In this document: positions 1-10,118 of the stretch, piece by piece | Layout of the letters: each line of letters opens with the position of its first letter | Position numbering within the stretch: position 1 is the first letter of the stretch | Assembly (NCBI RefSeq): GCF_025869515.1 | Contig: NZ_JAOZVR010000041.1 | Location: 1 to 64,000 of the forward strand | Length of the DNA stretch: 64,000 bases | Origin: Ferrovibrio sp. | GTDB lineage: Bacteria > Pseudomonadota > Alphaproteobacteria > Ferrovibrionales > Ferrovibrionaceae | Direction: 5' to 3' | The notes under the pieces: model-generated | Told to the model about the DNA's origin: nothing | The model's database searches: none | What the model saw: the letters and a program-made list of their open reading frames with translations, nothing else | Made by a program: the position numbers and the translations under genes

Positions 1-1678
1 CCGTCTGCTCCAGCGCCGCCGCCTGGCTCTCCGTCCGCTGCGCCAGATCCTGGCTTCCCGTCGAGATCTCCGCAGACGCATCCCGCACCGTGCTGGCGCT
101 CTGTGCAATCTGCCGCATCGTGTCGGCCAGCGTCTCGCCGGCCAGATTCACATCGCGCTGCAGTTTGGCGAAGACACCGCTGTAATCGCCCGCCACGCGG
201 TGGGTGAGATCGCCGGCCGCAAGGCCCGCCAGCACGCCGCCGACCTCGCCGATGGCGCCGCCGATCGTATCGAGCAGACGATTGATGCCGCTGCCGAGCT
301 TGACCGCCACGCCGCTGAGCGGCGCCGTATCAATACGCTGGCCGAGATCGCCGGCCACTGCCGCAGCGACGATTTCGCCGACCGCCCGGTCGAGCAGCGC
401 TTCCTGTTCGCTGCGCGTCTGCTCGGCGCTGCGACGTTCCTGGTCCACGGCGGTACGCAGCTGTTCATTCTCGGTGCCATTCTGCTTGAAAACGGCAACG
501 GCCGAGGCCATGCGGCCGATCTCGTCGCCGCGCTGCAGCCCCGGCACGGCGGCGGAGAAATCGCCTTTCGCCAGTATGCCCATCGCCTCGGTGAGCGCGG
601 CGATCGGATTGGCAATATTGCGGCCGATCAGCCAGGCGAAGACGATGCCAACCGCCAGGGCGGCCAGCGAAACCGCCAGCACGGTGATGAAAGTGGTGGC
701 GAAGGCCCGGATCGCCTCCTCGCGCTGTTGCGCCAGCGTGGCGGCCTGGCTGGTTTTCACCTGATCCAGCTTCTCCACGATCTGGGCGATGTCCTGCTCC
801 ATCTCCTGATAGACCAGACGGTTGATATCGCCGGCGGCCGCAGCGGCGGCGAGAATGCCGGCCTCATACTGCTTGGCGAAGTTTTCCGATTCCGCGGCCA
901 GTTTGCGCAGGTCTTCTTCCTCCAGCATGATCTTGAGGTCTTCGATCATGTCGACGAAGGTGCCGACCTTGCCGCGCGCCTCGTTGGCCATGGCCATGTC
1001 GCCCATGCCGATGAAGCGGGTGGCCGCGACGCGGATTTCCGAGAAGGCGTCGAGCACCAGGCCGGCTTCGGTGGCGGCGATGAAATTCTGCCGCCTGTTG
1101 GCTGCCTTGATCAGCTGGATCAGGCTGTCGCGGGCGCGCGGGCCATAGACATCGAGCTGGTTGCCGTTAACGGCCTTCAGGGCATTGCGGGCGGCAATCG
1201 CCTGCGCCAGCTTGCCGAAGGTGCTTTTCAGCAGCGGTGCGGCTTCGGCCAGCATGGCCTGGCGCTGCGGATCCCGCACATTCCGGATCAGGCTGTCGAG
1301 AGTTTCCGTCATCTGCGGCTCCAGCCGGCGCGTCGCCAGCAGGCCGCGCGGATCGTCGCGTTCGATGAACAGCAGCAGATTGCGGCGCAGATCGACCATG
1401 TCGCGTTCGAACTGCTGCAGCTGCTGATTGTTGCCGGCGATGCGGTCGTAGGTGCCGAAGGCAGCCTGGCCGCTCTGGATGCCGTAAACCGCCGCTGAGG
1501 CAACAACCACCAGCAGCAGCAATGCGACGCCGAAGCCGAAGGCGATGCGTGCGCGGATGCCGCGCCGGCCGAACCAGGCGATCAGGGGCGGCACGCGACG
1601 CGGACTTTGCTGCTGCAGGACCCGATCCTCGATGCCGGGCTCAAACGCGGGATCGGATACAGCTTCGGAAACGGCCAT
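1..1678 (-). CDS. methyl-accepting chemotaxis protein (partial, runs off window start)
   Basis: Reverse-strand translation from ATG at 1678: MAVSEAVSDPAFEPGIEDRVLQQQSPRRVPPLIAWFGRRGIRARIAFGFGVALLLLVVVASAAVYGIQSGQAAFGTYDRIAGNNQQLQQFERDMVDL..., an N-terminal TM then a helical sensor and HAMP/MCP-like region. Missing from the ORF track because it has no in-window stop. Confidence 0.85.
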   Translation of the reverse strand, partial: MAVSEAVSDPAFEPGIEDRVLQQQSPRRVPPLIAWFGRRGIRARIAFGFGVALLLLVVVASAAVYGIQSGQAAFGTYDRIAGNNQQLQQFERDMVDLRRNLLLFIERDDPRGLLATRRLEPQMTETLDSLIRNVRDPQRQAMLAEAAPLLKSTFGKLAQAIAARNALKAVNGNQLDVYGPRARDSLIQLIKAANRRQNFIAATEAGLVLDAFSEIRVAATRFIGMGDMAMANEARGKVGTFVDMIEDLKIMLEEEDLRKLAAESENFAKQYEAGILAAAAAAGDINRLVYQEMEQDIAQIVEKLDQVKTSQAATLAQQREEAIRAFATTFITVLAVSLAALAVGIVFAWLIGRNIANPIAALTEAMGILAKGDFSAAVPGLQRGDEIGRMASAVAVFKQNGTENEQLRTAVDQERRSAEQTRSEQEALLDRAVGEIVAAAVAGDLGQRIDTAPLSGVAVKLGSGINRLLDTIGGAIGEVGGVLAGLAAGDLTHRVAGDYSGVFAKLQRDVNLAGETLADTMRQIAQSASTVRDASAEISTGSQDLAQRTESQAAALEQT

Positions 1679-1750
1679 CGACGGACTCCATGAAACGCAA
1701 ACCGGCGCGGCCGGCACTGACGGGCAGGAATTAAGGACGGGTGGCGGGGA

Positions 1751-1840
1751 TCAGGCGGCGGGTGAATCGCTGCGACGCTTCCTGTGACCGCTGGGCTTAC
1801 GGCCCTCTGGCGGCGAGAAAATGCATCTGGGGTAGCGCAT
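1751..1840 (-). CDS. candidate small basic peptide (29 aa) upstream of the MCP gene
   Basis: MRYPRCIFSPPEGRKPSGHRKRRSDSPAA with an AAGGAG Shine-Dalgarno ~9 nt upstream of its ATG; preceded by strong inverted repeats. Confidence 0.3.
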   Translation of the reverse strand: MRYPRCIFSPPEGRKPSGHRKRRSDSPAA

Positions 1841-2209
1841 ACCGGGAAACTCCTTCACTCCGCTGCATGGCGACAACCTGTCTTGGCAGGCCTTGATGCC
1901 CTGTCCGGCGTTTCCCGTGCCACCACCCTCGTGACTGCCGATGCAGCGGTCAAGCTGCATCGCCGGAGCAAAGGTTATCAAAATTTTAGAATTCGCCGAG
2001 GCCCTGAAAGATGCAGGATTCATGACGTGACGTAATGGTTGTCCTGCGCCATAAGCCATTCTCGCACAAGGCGGATTTGGCCGGCATCGGAAAGCTGTAA
2101 GTCGAGGAAATGGGCGGAGATTAGTCCGGAATACCAGTCTGCAACCAGGTAGCAGCGGCCGGCAACTAATGGTAAAAACACTACATCAATTCCTTGTAGG
2201 ACGATACCT

Positions 2210-2683
2210 GTGATGGAGAAGTCGATGCGTAAACCGAACCCATACGACGCCCATGTGGGAGCCCGGCTGCGCGCGTGCCGCACCCTGGCCGGTTTCAGCC
2301 AGGAGCGCCTCGGCGCCTCGGTCAGCCTGAGCTTTCAGCAAATCCAGAAATACGAGAAGGGCCTGAACCGCATCGGCGCCAGCCGCCTGCAGCAGTTCGC
2401 CCAGATCCTGAACGTGCCGCCCTCCTACTTCTTCGAGGACATGCCCGGCATCGAGCAGCAGCCGACGGCACGGCCCGAGCACGCCGTGGTCTCGGAGATC
2501 GAGCAGGACAAGAGCCCGGTCTCGCGGCGCCAGGCGCTCGAACTGGTGCGCAATTTCGGCAAGATCACCGATCCGATGGTGCGCGACCGCATCTTCCAGC
2601 TGATCAAGGCCGCCGCCGCCTCCTATAGCGGCAAGCCCGAAGAAGAAGAGAGTGCAGTCGCGACGCCCGCCGTCGAGGCATAG
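2210..2683 (+). CDS. XRE/Cro-family HTH transcriptional regulator
   Basis: VGARLRACRTLAGFSQERLGASVSLSFQQIQKYEKGLNRIGASRLQQFAQILNVPPSYFFEDMPG, typical alphaproteobacterial XRE regulator; real start may be the ATG at 2225. Confidence 0.9.
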   Translation: MMEKSMRKPNPYDAHVGARLRACRTLAGFSQERLGASVSLSFQQIQKYEKGLNRIGASRLQQFAQILNVPPSYFFEDMPGIEQQPTARPEHAVVSEIEQDKSPVSRRQALELVRNFGKITDPMVRDRIFQLIKAAAASYSGKPEEEESAVATPAVEA

Positions 2684-2710
2684 CAACTCATCTTTCGCAG
2701 AACTGCAGGA

Positions 2711-2743
2711 AGCCGGACCCATCACAGGGTCCGGCTTTTTTTT
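2711..2743 (+). terminator. Rho-independent terminator after XRE regulator
   Basis: AGCCGGACCC atcac AGGGTCCGGCT followed by a run of T. Confidence 0.9.
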
Positions 2744-2876
2744 GCCTGCGCCACAGCAGTCGCAGCGCTACGGGTATCGCGCCGCCACAGCTACAACCAC
2801 AGAGTAGTGTCCCGTCGGCTTCTTTAACCTGCGGTGTATAGTCTGCCTCCGTTAACCATGAGCCACGGAGGCAACA

Positions 2877-3695
2877 ATGACCTATCATGCGCGTATCGCT
2901 GCGACTTCCACCCGGCGCCTGCCGGATCAGATCACCCTGCAGCACGGCCCGCGACCCGAACTGGGCCAGTTCTTCCTCACCGCCGACAAAGCTGCACGGG
3001 ATCGCGGCGTCACGCTCAGCCTGAATGCCGATTTCGATTATCTGCGGATCGTCAACAATGCCAACAAAGACAGCTGGGACAGTCTCGCGCCCAGCTTCAA
3101 CAACGCGTTCAACGCGATCGACGAGCGCAACGGCTTCTGCATCATCGGACGCAATGAAGCCGGCGATGTGGTTTCGACCCAGGCGGCGCGCGTCTACGAT
3201 CTGACCGGCAGTTCGCTGGCGGACTGCGTGTCGAGTTTCCGCTTCTTCTATGCCGATCCGGACAAGATGTGCGAAGCCGGCGAGACCTGCAGTTTCACGT
3301 CGCCGAGTGCGGCAAAGCTGAGCGGTCGCATCGTCTTCTCCGGATCGACCTGGATCCATCCCGACTATCGCAAGCGCGGATTGCCGGCCATCCTGCCGCG
3401 CATCTCGCGCGCGCTCGCACTGACGAAATGGAACACCGATTACACGATCAGCTTCGTGAAGTTCATCCTGGTCGAGAAAGGCGTCGCCAAGGCCTATGGC
3501 TACAGCAATGTCGAACCGGCGCTGGAATGGCGCGCGCCCGATGGCAGGATGCGCTATCAGGGTGCCCTGATCTGGATGAACCGCGGCGAACTGCTGGCCG
3601 ACATGCAGCGCTTCCCGGCGCTGATCGCACCGAGCGACGCCGATGCACCGAGCCTACCGCGCGAGCAGGGCGAAAACCGTCCTTCGCTGAACTGA
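2877..3695 (+). CDS. hypothetical protein, possible GNAT-like fold
   Basis: Clean ORF; WIHPDYRKRGLPAILPRISRALA resembles a GNAT acetyl-CoA-binding segment. Confidence 0.65.
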   Translation: MTYHARIAATSTRRLPDQITLQHGPRPELGQFFLTADKAARDRGVTLSLNADFDYLRIVNNANKDSWDSLAPSFNNAFNAIDERNGFCIIGRNEAGDVVSTQAARVYDLTGSSLADCVSSFRFFYADPDKMCEAGETCSFTSPSAAKLSGRIVFSGSTWIHPDYRKRGLPAILPRISRALALTKWNTDYTISFVKFILVEKGVAKAYGYSNVEPALEWRAPDGRMRYQGALIWMNRGELLADMQRFPALIAPSDADAPSLPREQGENRPSLN

Positions 3696-3712
3696 CGGCG
3701 TGAAAGTCTGAA

Positions 3713-3733
3713 GCCGGCCAAGAAGTGGCCGGC
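3713..3733. terminator. hairpin between convergent genes
   Basis: GCCGGCCA agaag TGGCCGGC perfect 8-bp stem; no U-tract. Confidence 0.4.
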
Positions 3734-3756
3734 CAGGACTGCGGCATCGTGTCGGC

Positions 3757-4632
3757 TTACTTGCTGCCCGGCGTGCTGGAATCGACAGACAGCGGAATGG
3801 CGAGCTGCGCGTTCAGCAGCGAACTGCCGGTCAGCATGCGGCTGCCATCGGCCTGCTGCCAGGGCAGGATCATCCGCTGATAGCGGCGACGCCGCGGATC
3901 GTGATCGGGCTCTTCGATAATGGCATCGACATCGTCCATCGCCGGCCGGCCGCTGTCGAAGCAGGTGCGATAGCTCGCCTCCACCCAACTGCCATAGGCG
4001 CGATCCGGCTGGTCGGAGATTCTGCGCCCGGCAACGCGGTTCATCTGAAAACTGTCGTAGATGGTGAAGCCGCTGCCGCTCGCCGTCACATACAGTTCGT
4101 TATCGCGCGGCGTGATGAAGACGGTACGCTCGATCAGGCCGCTGTTGTCCAGATAGCGCTGCACCGGCTTCGAAAAAACGCCGCCTTCGAAACGCCACAG
4201 CTCGAACAGGCTGCTGAGATGCTGATGCGCGTGATACAGCCATTCGCGCGGCTGATGCGACAGCGCGATGAACTGGTCGCGCATGCGCGGCTCAGCCAGC
4301 GGTGCCAGCTCGTCCAGCCGCGCCAGCAGCGGCGCGGCCTTGATAAAGGCTTCCTCGAGCCAGCCGCTGGCGTAAAACACCAGCGCCACCGGCTTGGCCG
4401 CCACCGCCTTGCGCAGATAGGGTTTGAGCGAACTGACCGCCGCCGGGCTGACCATGCCGGCGCGGAACTGCATGAGCGTGACCTGCTCCTCGACGATCAG
4501 CCAGACATAACCGAGGTTTCGCACGGCATAGCCGGCGAGATCGAAATCCGGATCGGCATGGCCAAGCCGCTCGGCCAAAGTCGCCGATGGCCAACGCCAC
4601 CAATGCCCTTGCGGGTCGATCAGATAATTCAT
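3757..4632 (-). CDS. hypothetical protein
   Basis: MNYLIDPQGHWWRWPSATLAERLGHADPDFDLAGYAVRNLGYVWLIVEEQ...; coherent protein-like composition. Confidence 0.7.
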   Translation of the reverse strand: MNYLIDPQGHWWRWPSATLAERLGHADPDFDLAGYAVRNLGYVWLIVEEQVTLMQFRAGMVSPAAVSSLKPYLRKAVAAKPVALVFYASGWLEEAFIKAAPLLARLDELAPLAEPRMRDQFIALSHQPREWLYHAHQHLSSLFELWRFEGGVFSKPVQRYLDNSGLIERTVFITPRDNELYVTASGSGFTIYDSFQMNRVAGRRISDQPDRAYGSWVEASYRTCFDSGRPAMDDVDAIIEEPDHDPRRRRYQRMILPWQQADGSRMLTGSSLLNAQLAIPLSVDSSTPGSK

Positions 4633-4810
4633 TCAATACCCCAGCCGGGCCTGCCATGGCCGGCTGGCAAATTTTAAGGTAGCCCCCGTCACGAGTCGAG
4701 GGGATAGTCCACAACCCTTCGTGCCCGGTCTTCGCCTTTGGCCGCAGGTTGCATAGACTGCCGGTTGTGGCGACCGTCACAGCACGCGCCGGTATCGCCA
4801 AACGTGTTGC

Positions 4811-4839
4811 CTTGCAGTGCAGCACCCGTGTTCCTACAT
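4811..4839 (+). promoter_or_regulatory. possible heat-shock (RpoH-type) promoter of hslVU
   Basis: CTTGCA-N17-CTACAT ahead of hslV, resembling alphaproteobacterial RpoH CTTG...CYTAT promoters. Confidence 0.3.
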
Positions 4840-4890
4840 GAAAGGCCATTCCGATGCCGAGGTTCTCTTCCCAAGAGCAATGACGACCGC

Positions 4891-5427
4891 GTGCCGACCT
4901 GGCACGGCACCACCATTCTGGCCGTCCGCAAGGGCACCGATATCGTGCTGGCCGGCGACGGCCAGGTCAGCCTGGGCCAGACCGTGATCAAGTCGAATGC
5001 GCGCAAGGTGCGCCGCATCGGCGACGGCTCGGTGCTGGCCGGTTTCGCCGGCGCCACCGCCGATGCCTTCACGCTGTTCGAGCGGCTGGAGGCCAAGCTT
5101 GAGCGTTATCCCGGGCAGCTGGCGCGTGCCTGTGTCGAGCTGGCCAAGGACTGGCGCACCGACCGTTACCTGCGCCGCCTGGAAGCGATGATGGCGGTGG
5201 CCGACAAATCCGTATCGCTGGTGCTGACCGGCACCGGCGATGTACTGGAGCCCGAAGACGGCCTGATCGGTATCGGCTCGGGCGGCAATTACGCGCTCGC
5301 CGCCGCGCGCGCGCTGGTCGACCGCAGCGACATGGATGCCGAGGCGATTGCACGCCGAAGCCTGGAGATCGCCGCCGATATCTGCGTCTACACCAACCGC
5401 AACATCATTGTCGAAAAACTGTCATGA
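4891..5427 (+). CDS. hslV: ATP-dependent protease subunit HslV
   Basis: [42 protein letters not shown] start at 4891 places catalytic TT after a short propeptide. The ORF track start at 4738 is over-extended. Confidence 0.95.
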   Translation: MPTWHGTTILAVRKGTDIVLAGDGQVSLGQTVIKSNARKVRRIGDGSVLAGFAGATADAFTLFERLEAKLERYPGQLARACVELAKDWRTDRYLRRLEAMMAVADKSVSLVLTGTGDVLEPEDGLIGIGSGGNYALAAARALVDRSDMDAEAIARRSLEIAADICVYTNRNIIVEKLS

Positions 5428-6740
5428 CCTCCTTCTCGCCCCGCGAAATCGTTTCCGAACTCGATCGCTATATCGTCGGCCAGCATGATGCCAAGAAGGC
5501 GGTGGCCGTTGCGCTGCGCAACCGCTGGCGCCGCCAGCAGCTGCCCGAAGCCCTGCGCGAGGAAGTGCTACCGAAGAATATCCTGATGATCGGGCCGACC
5601 GGCGTGGGCAAGACCGAGATTTCACGTCGTCTCGCCAAGCTGGCCAATGCGCCATTCCTGAAGGTGGAAGCCACCAAGTTCACCGAGGTGGGCTATGTCG
5701 GCCGCGATGTCGAGCAGATCGTGCGCGACCTGCTGGACGGTGCGCTGACCATGATCCGCGAGCGCAAACGCAAGGAAGTGTCCGCCCGCGCCGAACTGGC
5801 GGCGGAAGAGCGCCTGCTCGACGCCCTGGTGGGCGACAAGGCCAGCGTCGAGACGCGGCAGAAATTCCGCAAGATGCTGCGCGAGGGCGAGATCGACAAG
5901 CGCGAGATCGAGATCGAGCTGAAAGATGCCGGCAGCGGCGGCATGCCGATGTTCGAGATTCCCGGTATGCCCGGCGCGCAGATGGGCATGGCCAACCTGC
6001 AGGACATGCTGGGCAAGGCCTTCGGCGGCATGCGCGGCAAGCCGCGCAAGACCACCGTGGTCGACGCCATGAAGGCGCTGATCCAGGAGGAAAGCGACAA
6101 GCTGGTCGACCAGGACAATCTGGTGAAGGAAGCCATCGAGGCGGTGGAGCAGAACGGCATCGTCTTCATTGATGAGATCGACAAGATCTGCGCCCGCAGC
6201 GAATACCGCGGCGGCGGCGACGTGTCGCGCGAGGGCGTGCAGCGCGACCTGCTGCCGCTGATCGAGGGCACCGTGGTCAACACCAAGCATGGCGCGGTGA
6301 AGACCGACCATATCCTGTTCATCGCCTCGGGCGCCTTTTCGGTGGCCAAGCCGAGCGACTTGCTGCCGGAACTGCAGGGCCGCCTGCCGATCCGCGTCGA
6401 GCTGAAGGGCCTGACGCGCGAGGATTTCAGGCGCATCCTGACCGAACCGGAGGCCAGCCTGCTGAAGCAGTATACCGCGCTGATGGGCACCGAGCAGGTG
6501 ACGCTGAATTTCAGCGACGACGCCATCGATGCGCTGGCGCAGATCGCCGCCGATGTGAACGAGGGCGTGGAGAATATCGGCGCGCGCCGGCTGCACACGA
6601 TCCTGGAACGCGTGCTGGAAGAGATCAGCTATGCGGCGGCCGACCATTCCGGCCAGACCATCAGCATCGATGCGGCCTATGTGCAGCAGCGCGTCGGCGA
6701 TCTGGCGAAGAACAGCGACCTCAGCAAGTATATTCTGTAA
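5424..6740 (+). CDS. hslU: ATP-dependent protease ATPase subunit HslU
   Basis: [54 protein letters not shown] Walker A, IDEIDKI Walker B; overlaps hslV by 4 nt. Confidence 0.98.
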   Translation: MTSFSPREIVSELDRYIVGQHDAKKAVAVALRNRWRRQQLPEALREEVLPKNILMIGPTGVGKTEISRRLAKLANAPFLKVEATKFTEVGYVGRDVEQIVRDLLDGALTMIRERKRKEVSARAELAAEERLLDALVGDKASVETRQKFRKMLREGEIDKREIEIELKDAGSGGMPMFEIPGMPGAQMGMANLQDMLGKAFGGMRGKPRKTTVVDAMKALIQEESDKLVDQDNLVKEAIEAVEQNGIVFIDEIDKICARSEYRGGGDVSREGVQRDLLPLIEGTVVNTKHGAVKTDHILFIASGAFSVAKPSDLLPELQGRLPIRVELKGLTREDFRRILTEPEASLLKQYTALMGTEQVTLNFSDDAIDALAQIAADVNEGVENIGARRLHTILERVLEEISYAAADHSGQTISIDAAYVQQRVGDLAKNSDLSKYIL

Positions 6741-6743
6741 GCC

Positions 6744-7889
6744 TCACGCAGAGGCGTGCCTGCGTGCCCGCCGCCGCCGGGCGAGATCGCGCTGCTGGCG
6801 CAAGGCCCGCCAGTACATCCAGGCACCGCTGAAGACCAGTGCGGTCAGCCCGCCGCCGAAGAGAAACCAGACCAGCCGCGACCAGATTCCGGCGAAATCG
6901 CCGAAATGCAGCGGATTGACGGTCGCGCGCCACCGCGGCCAGAAGCCCTGGCCGGCGATGCGTTCGACGCCCAGCACGGCGCCGGTTTTCGGATCGAGAT
7001 ACACCTTGTTGGCGCGATCGCGCACCATCAGGTTGCCGGCCTGGCCGTCGAAACGCAGCGCATCGCCGTTGCGGCGCGGAAAATACACCGCAGCGATCCT
7101 CAGTTCCGGAAATGCCGCCTGCGTCAGCGCCGTCAGTTCGTCGAGCGGCAGCGCCGCTGCTGCCGACAGCGTGGCTTTCGGCGCCGGCGGCTCCAGCGAT
7201 GTGCCGAGATCGTAGAGCAGCCGTTCGGCGAAATACCACATGCCGGTCAGCGAAATCGCCAGCAGAAACCATAGCGACCATCCGGCCACCAGGCGATGCA
7301 GATCGTTGAGCAGCGGCCCGATGCCATGGCGCAGCCGCAAACGGAACAGGCCGCGCCAGAACTGCGGATAGATCACCAGGCCGCTCACCAGCATGAACAG
7401 AAGGATCAGTGCGAAGGGCGTGCTGAGATAGATGCCGACATTCACATCGCCGACATTGGGCAGGTGGAACTGCCGGTGCAGCTGGCGCAGCGTGGACTGG
7501 ATAGTGTCGCGACCGCCATCGCCTGTGACGATGGCGCGGTAAGGATCGATATAGACCAGCCGCGGCTGCCCCTGCGCCGCAATCATCCGCGCCTCGGCCG
7601 CAAACCGGCTGCCCTGCGGCAGGGTGATGCGCTGCAAGGTCCAGTCCGGATAGCGGTCGCGGATCGTCGCTTCCATGCGGCCCCAGCTGACATAGGTGCC
7701 GGGCACCACACCATCCGGCACCCCGACGCGCAGCGCCGGCCGGACAAGCCAGTCGAGCTCATGGCCGATGGTGGTCAGCGTGCCGAACAGGCAGAGCCAG
7801 CCCAGCACCAGGCAGAGCCAGAAGCCCAGCAGACCATGCAGGCGCCGCATCGCGCGCCGGTCGACCAGGGCTTTCAGGCGCGCTGCCAT
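6744..7889 (-). CDS. PepSY-associated transmembrane protein (iron-uptake-linked)
   Basis: RRLHGLLGFWLCLVLGWLCLFGTLTTIGHELDWLVRP... with multiple TMs; adjacent to a TonB siderophore receptor. Confidence 0.85.
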   Translation of the reverse strand: MAARLKALVDRRAMRRLHGLLGFWLCLVLGWLCLFGTLTTIGHELDWLVRPALRVGVPDGVVPGTYVSWGRMEATIRDRYPDWTLQRITLPQGSRFAAEARMIAAQGQPRLVYIDPYRAIVTGDGGRDTIQSTLRQLHRQFHLPNVGDVNVGIYLSTPFALILLFMLVSGLVIYPQFWRGLFRLRLRHGIGPLLNDLHRLVAGWSLWFLLAISLTGMWYFAERLLYDLGTSLEPPAPKATLSAAAALPLDELTALTQAAFPELRIAAVYFPRRNGDALRFDGQAGNLMVRDRANKVYLDPKTGAVLGVERIAGQGFWPRWRATVNPLHFGDFAGIWSRLVWFLFGGGLTALVFSGAWMYWRALRQQRDLARRRRARRHASA

Positions 7890-7897
7890 GGCCGCCG

Positions 7898-10021
7898 CTA
7901 GTATTTCGCGCTGATACGCGCCAGTACGGTGAGCGGCGCGCCGGCATAGATCTCGGTGCGGCCGACCGGCGTCTCGATATAATCGGCATCGAACAGGTTC
8001 TTCGCCGCGAGCGACAGGCGGATACGCTCGTTCAGGTCATAGAAAACCGTGGCATCGACCCGCGCATAGCCGGGTACCGCAAAGGTATTGCCGATCTCGC
8101 CGACCCGATCGTCGACCGCGATCAGGCCGCCGCCAAACCCGAAGCCGCGCAGCGGACCGCTGAGAAACTGGTAGGTCGACCACAGGCTGCCGCTCCAGCG
8201 CGGGGCGCCGGCCAGGCTGTTGCCCTGATACAGGCTGTCCTTCGTCACCTTGGTGTTGAGATAGGCACCGCCGAGCATGACCTGCCAGCCCGGCAGGATT
8301 GTGCCGGTGACGTCGAGTTCGACGCCGCGCGAGCGCTGTTCGCCGGTGGCAACCGAAAAATCGTCGTTGGCCGGATCCTCGGTCGCCACATTCTGGCGGG
8401 TCAGGTTGAACACAGCGAGCGTGGTCGACAGACGATCTGGAATGATATCGAGCTTGGCGCCAACCTCGTATTGCTGGCCGGTTTCGGCGGCCAGCGCCTG
8501 GCCGCTGGAATCGGTTGCCGTCTGCGGCTTGAAGGATTCGGTGTAGCTGGCATAGAGCGCCAGCGGCTGGACTGGCTGGTAGACGATACCGGCACGCGGA
8601 CTGAAGGCGCTGTCGGATTGCGCGGTGCGCGTATTCGTGGTGGCTGTGGTCTGCGTATCGACCTGGCTGAAACTGTCGAAACGGCCGCCGACGATCAGCT
8701 TGACCTGCTCGGTCAGGGCGATCTGGTCCTGCAGATAGGCAGCATACATATCCACGTCATGGGTCTGCGCCGTGGCGCTGATGAAGCTGCCCGGTGTCGC
8801 ACCGTAGACGGGATTGTAGATGTTGATGCTGCCGAGGTTATACAGCCGCCAGTCGAGATCGCGCACCGCCTTGCTGTATTCGCCGCCCATCAGCAGGGTG
8901 TGCGCGACCGGTCCGGTATCGAATCGTGCCGTGGCGTCCAGGATGATGTCGCCATAGCGCGTGTCGTCGTTCTGAATACGCGCGCGGCGGGTCAGCACAC
9001 CGGTGGTGGCATTCACTGCCTGCGGATCGGCGCTGTAACGGTAGGAATCGCCGCGGTCCAGTCGCGTGATCTGGCGCAGCGTGAGCCAGTCGTTGACGTC
9101 ATGCTCGAAACGGTATTGCAGCATCGTCTTTTCGGATTCGAAAACCGAAAAGCGCTCGCCGAGATAGCGGCTGGTGGGGAGTGGAGCAACGCGCGTGCCG
9201 ATGGCGACCAGGCCGCGGTCGAAAGGCTGGGTCTGGTCGGTATAATCGAGACCGAAGGTCAGGCGGCTGCGATCATTCGGAGTCCAGAGAAACACCGGCG
9301 ATACCGTCTTGCGTTCGGAATCGGTGAAGAAATCACGGAAGCTGTCGCTTTCCTGGTAGGCCGCGGTGATGCGCGCCGCCAGGGTCTTGCCATCATCCAG
9401 CGCCGAAGTGGCATCGGCTTCGGCGCGGCGAAAATCATAGGAGCCGATTTCCAGCGAACCGCCGACGGCCGGTGCCGACTGCGGTTTCCTGGTCACGATA
9501 TTGATCAGGCCGCCGGGATCGCCCTGGCCGAACAGCACCGAAGCCGGGCCTTTCAGCACTTCCACCCGCTCGACATTCGACAGATCAAGGAAGGTCTCGC
9601 TGGTGAAGAGCGGATTGTTGACCACGCCGTCGCGCGCATAGGTCTCGGAACGGAAACCGCGAATGGTGAAATTCTCGGCGCGATTGCCGATGGTGGAGCC
9701 GGGCTGCACATTCGGCACATTGAGCAGCACGTCCACCAGGCGGTTCGCCTGCTGGTCCTCGATCGCCTGGCGCGGGATCACGTTGACCGCCTGCGGCACC
9801 TCTTTCAGCGGCGTGTCGGTCTTGGTGCCGGTGGCCGAGCGCGTGGCGCGATAGCCCTCGACCGGCCCATCGGCCTGTTCGGCCGGACGCTGGCCTTCGA
9901 CCTGCAGCGCCGGCAATTGCGCCGGCGGCGGATTGTCCGTCGCGGTTTGCGCCAGAGCCGGGGCGGCCAGGAAGAAAAGGGCGAAACGGGCGGTGGACAG
10001 CAACAGGCGGCGCGCGGCCAT
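7898..10021 (-). CDS. TonB-dependent siderophore receptor
   Basis: Signal peptide MAARRLLLSTARFALFFLAAPALAQ; plug-domain VNVIPRQAIEDQ...IRGFRSETYARDGV...VLKGPASVLFGQGDPGGLINIVTRKP; C-terminal LAAKNLFDADYIETPVGRTEIYAGAPLTVLARISAKY. Confidence 0.95.
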   Translation of the reverse strand: MAARRLLLSTARFALFFLAAPALAQTATDNPPPAQLPALQVEGQRPAEQADGPVEGYRATRSATGTKTDTPLKEVPQAVNVIPRQAIEDQQANRLVDVLLNVPNVQPGSTIGNRAENFTIRGFRSETYARDGVVNNPLFTSETFLDLSNVERVEVLKGPASVLFGQGDPGGLINIVTRKPQSAPAVGGSLEIGSYDFRRAEADATSALDDGKTLAARITAAYQESDSFRDFFTDSERKTVSPVFLWTPNDRSRLTFGLDYTDQTQPFDRGLVAIGTRVAPLPTSRYLGERFSVFESEKTMLQYRFEHDVNDWLTLRQITRLDRGDSYRYSADPQAVNATTGVLTRRARIQNDDTRYGDIILDATARFDTGPVAHTLLMGGEYSKAVRDLDWRLYNLGSINIYNPVYGATPGSFISATAQTHDVDMYAAYLQDQIALTEQVKLIVGGRFDSFSQVDTQTTATTNTRTAQSDSAFSPRAGIVYQPVQPLALYASYTESFKPQTATDSSGQALAAETGQQYEVGAKLDIIPDRLSTTLAVFNLTRQNVATEDPANDDFSVATGEQRSRGVELDVTGTILPGWQVMLGGAYLNTKVTKDSLYQGNSLAGAPRWSGSLWSTYQFLSGPLRGFGFGGGLIAVDDRVGEIGNTFAVPGYARVDATVFYDLNERIRLSLAAKNLFDADYIETPVGRTEIYAGAPLTVLARISAKY

Positions 10022-10118
10022 AGGAGATGCTCCAGCAAGAAAGTCGGGGCCCTGGCTGGCGCTTTGCTGGCTAATCCCCACAGAAGGCGGCTGGGTAGCA
10101 TCGATTGGCTGGCGGGTC

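Noticed and set aside
200-1498. 432-aa plus-strand ORF
   Set aside because: Antisense of the MCP gene; composition rich in His/Gln/Arg/Gly with no recognisable domain.
1843-1917. c-di-GMP (GEMM) or cobalamin riboswitch upstream of the MCP gene
   Set aside because: Conserved core sequences I know for these classes are not present; kept only as an unclassified structured leader.
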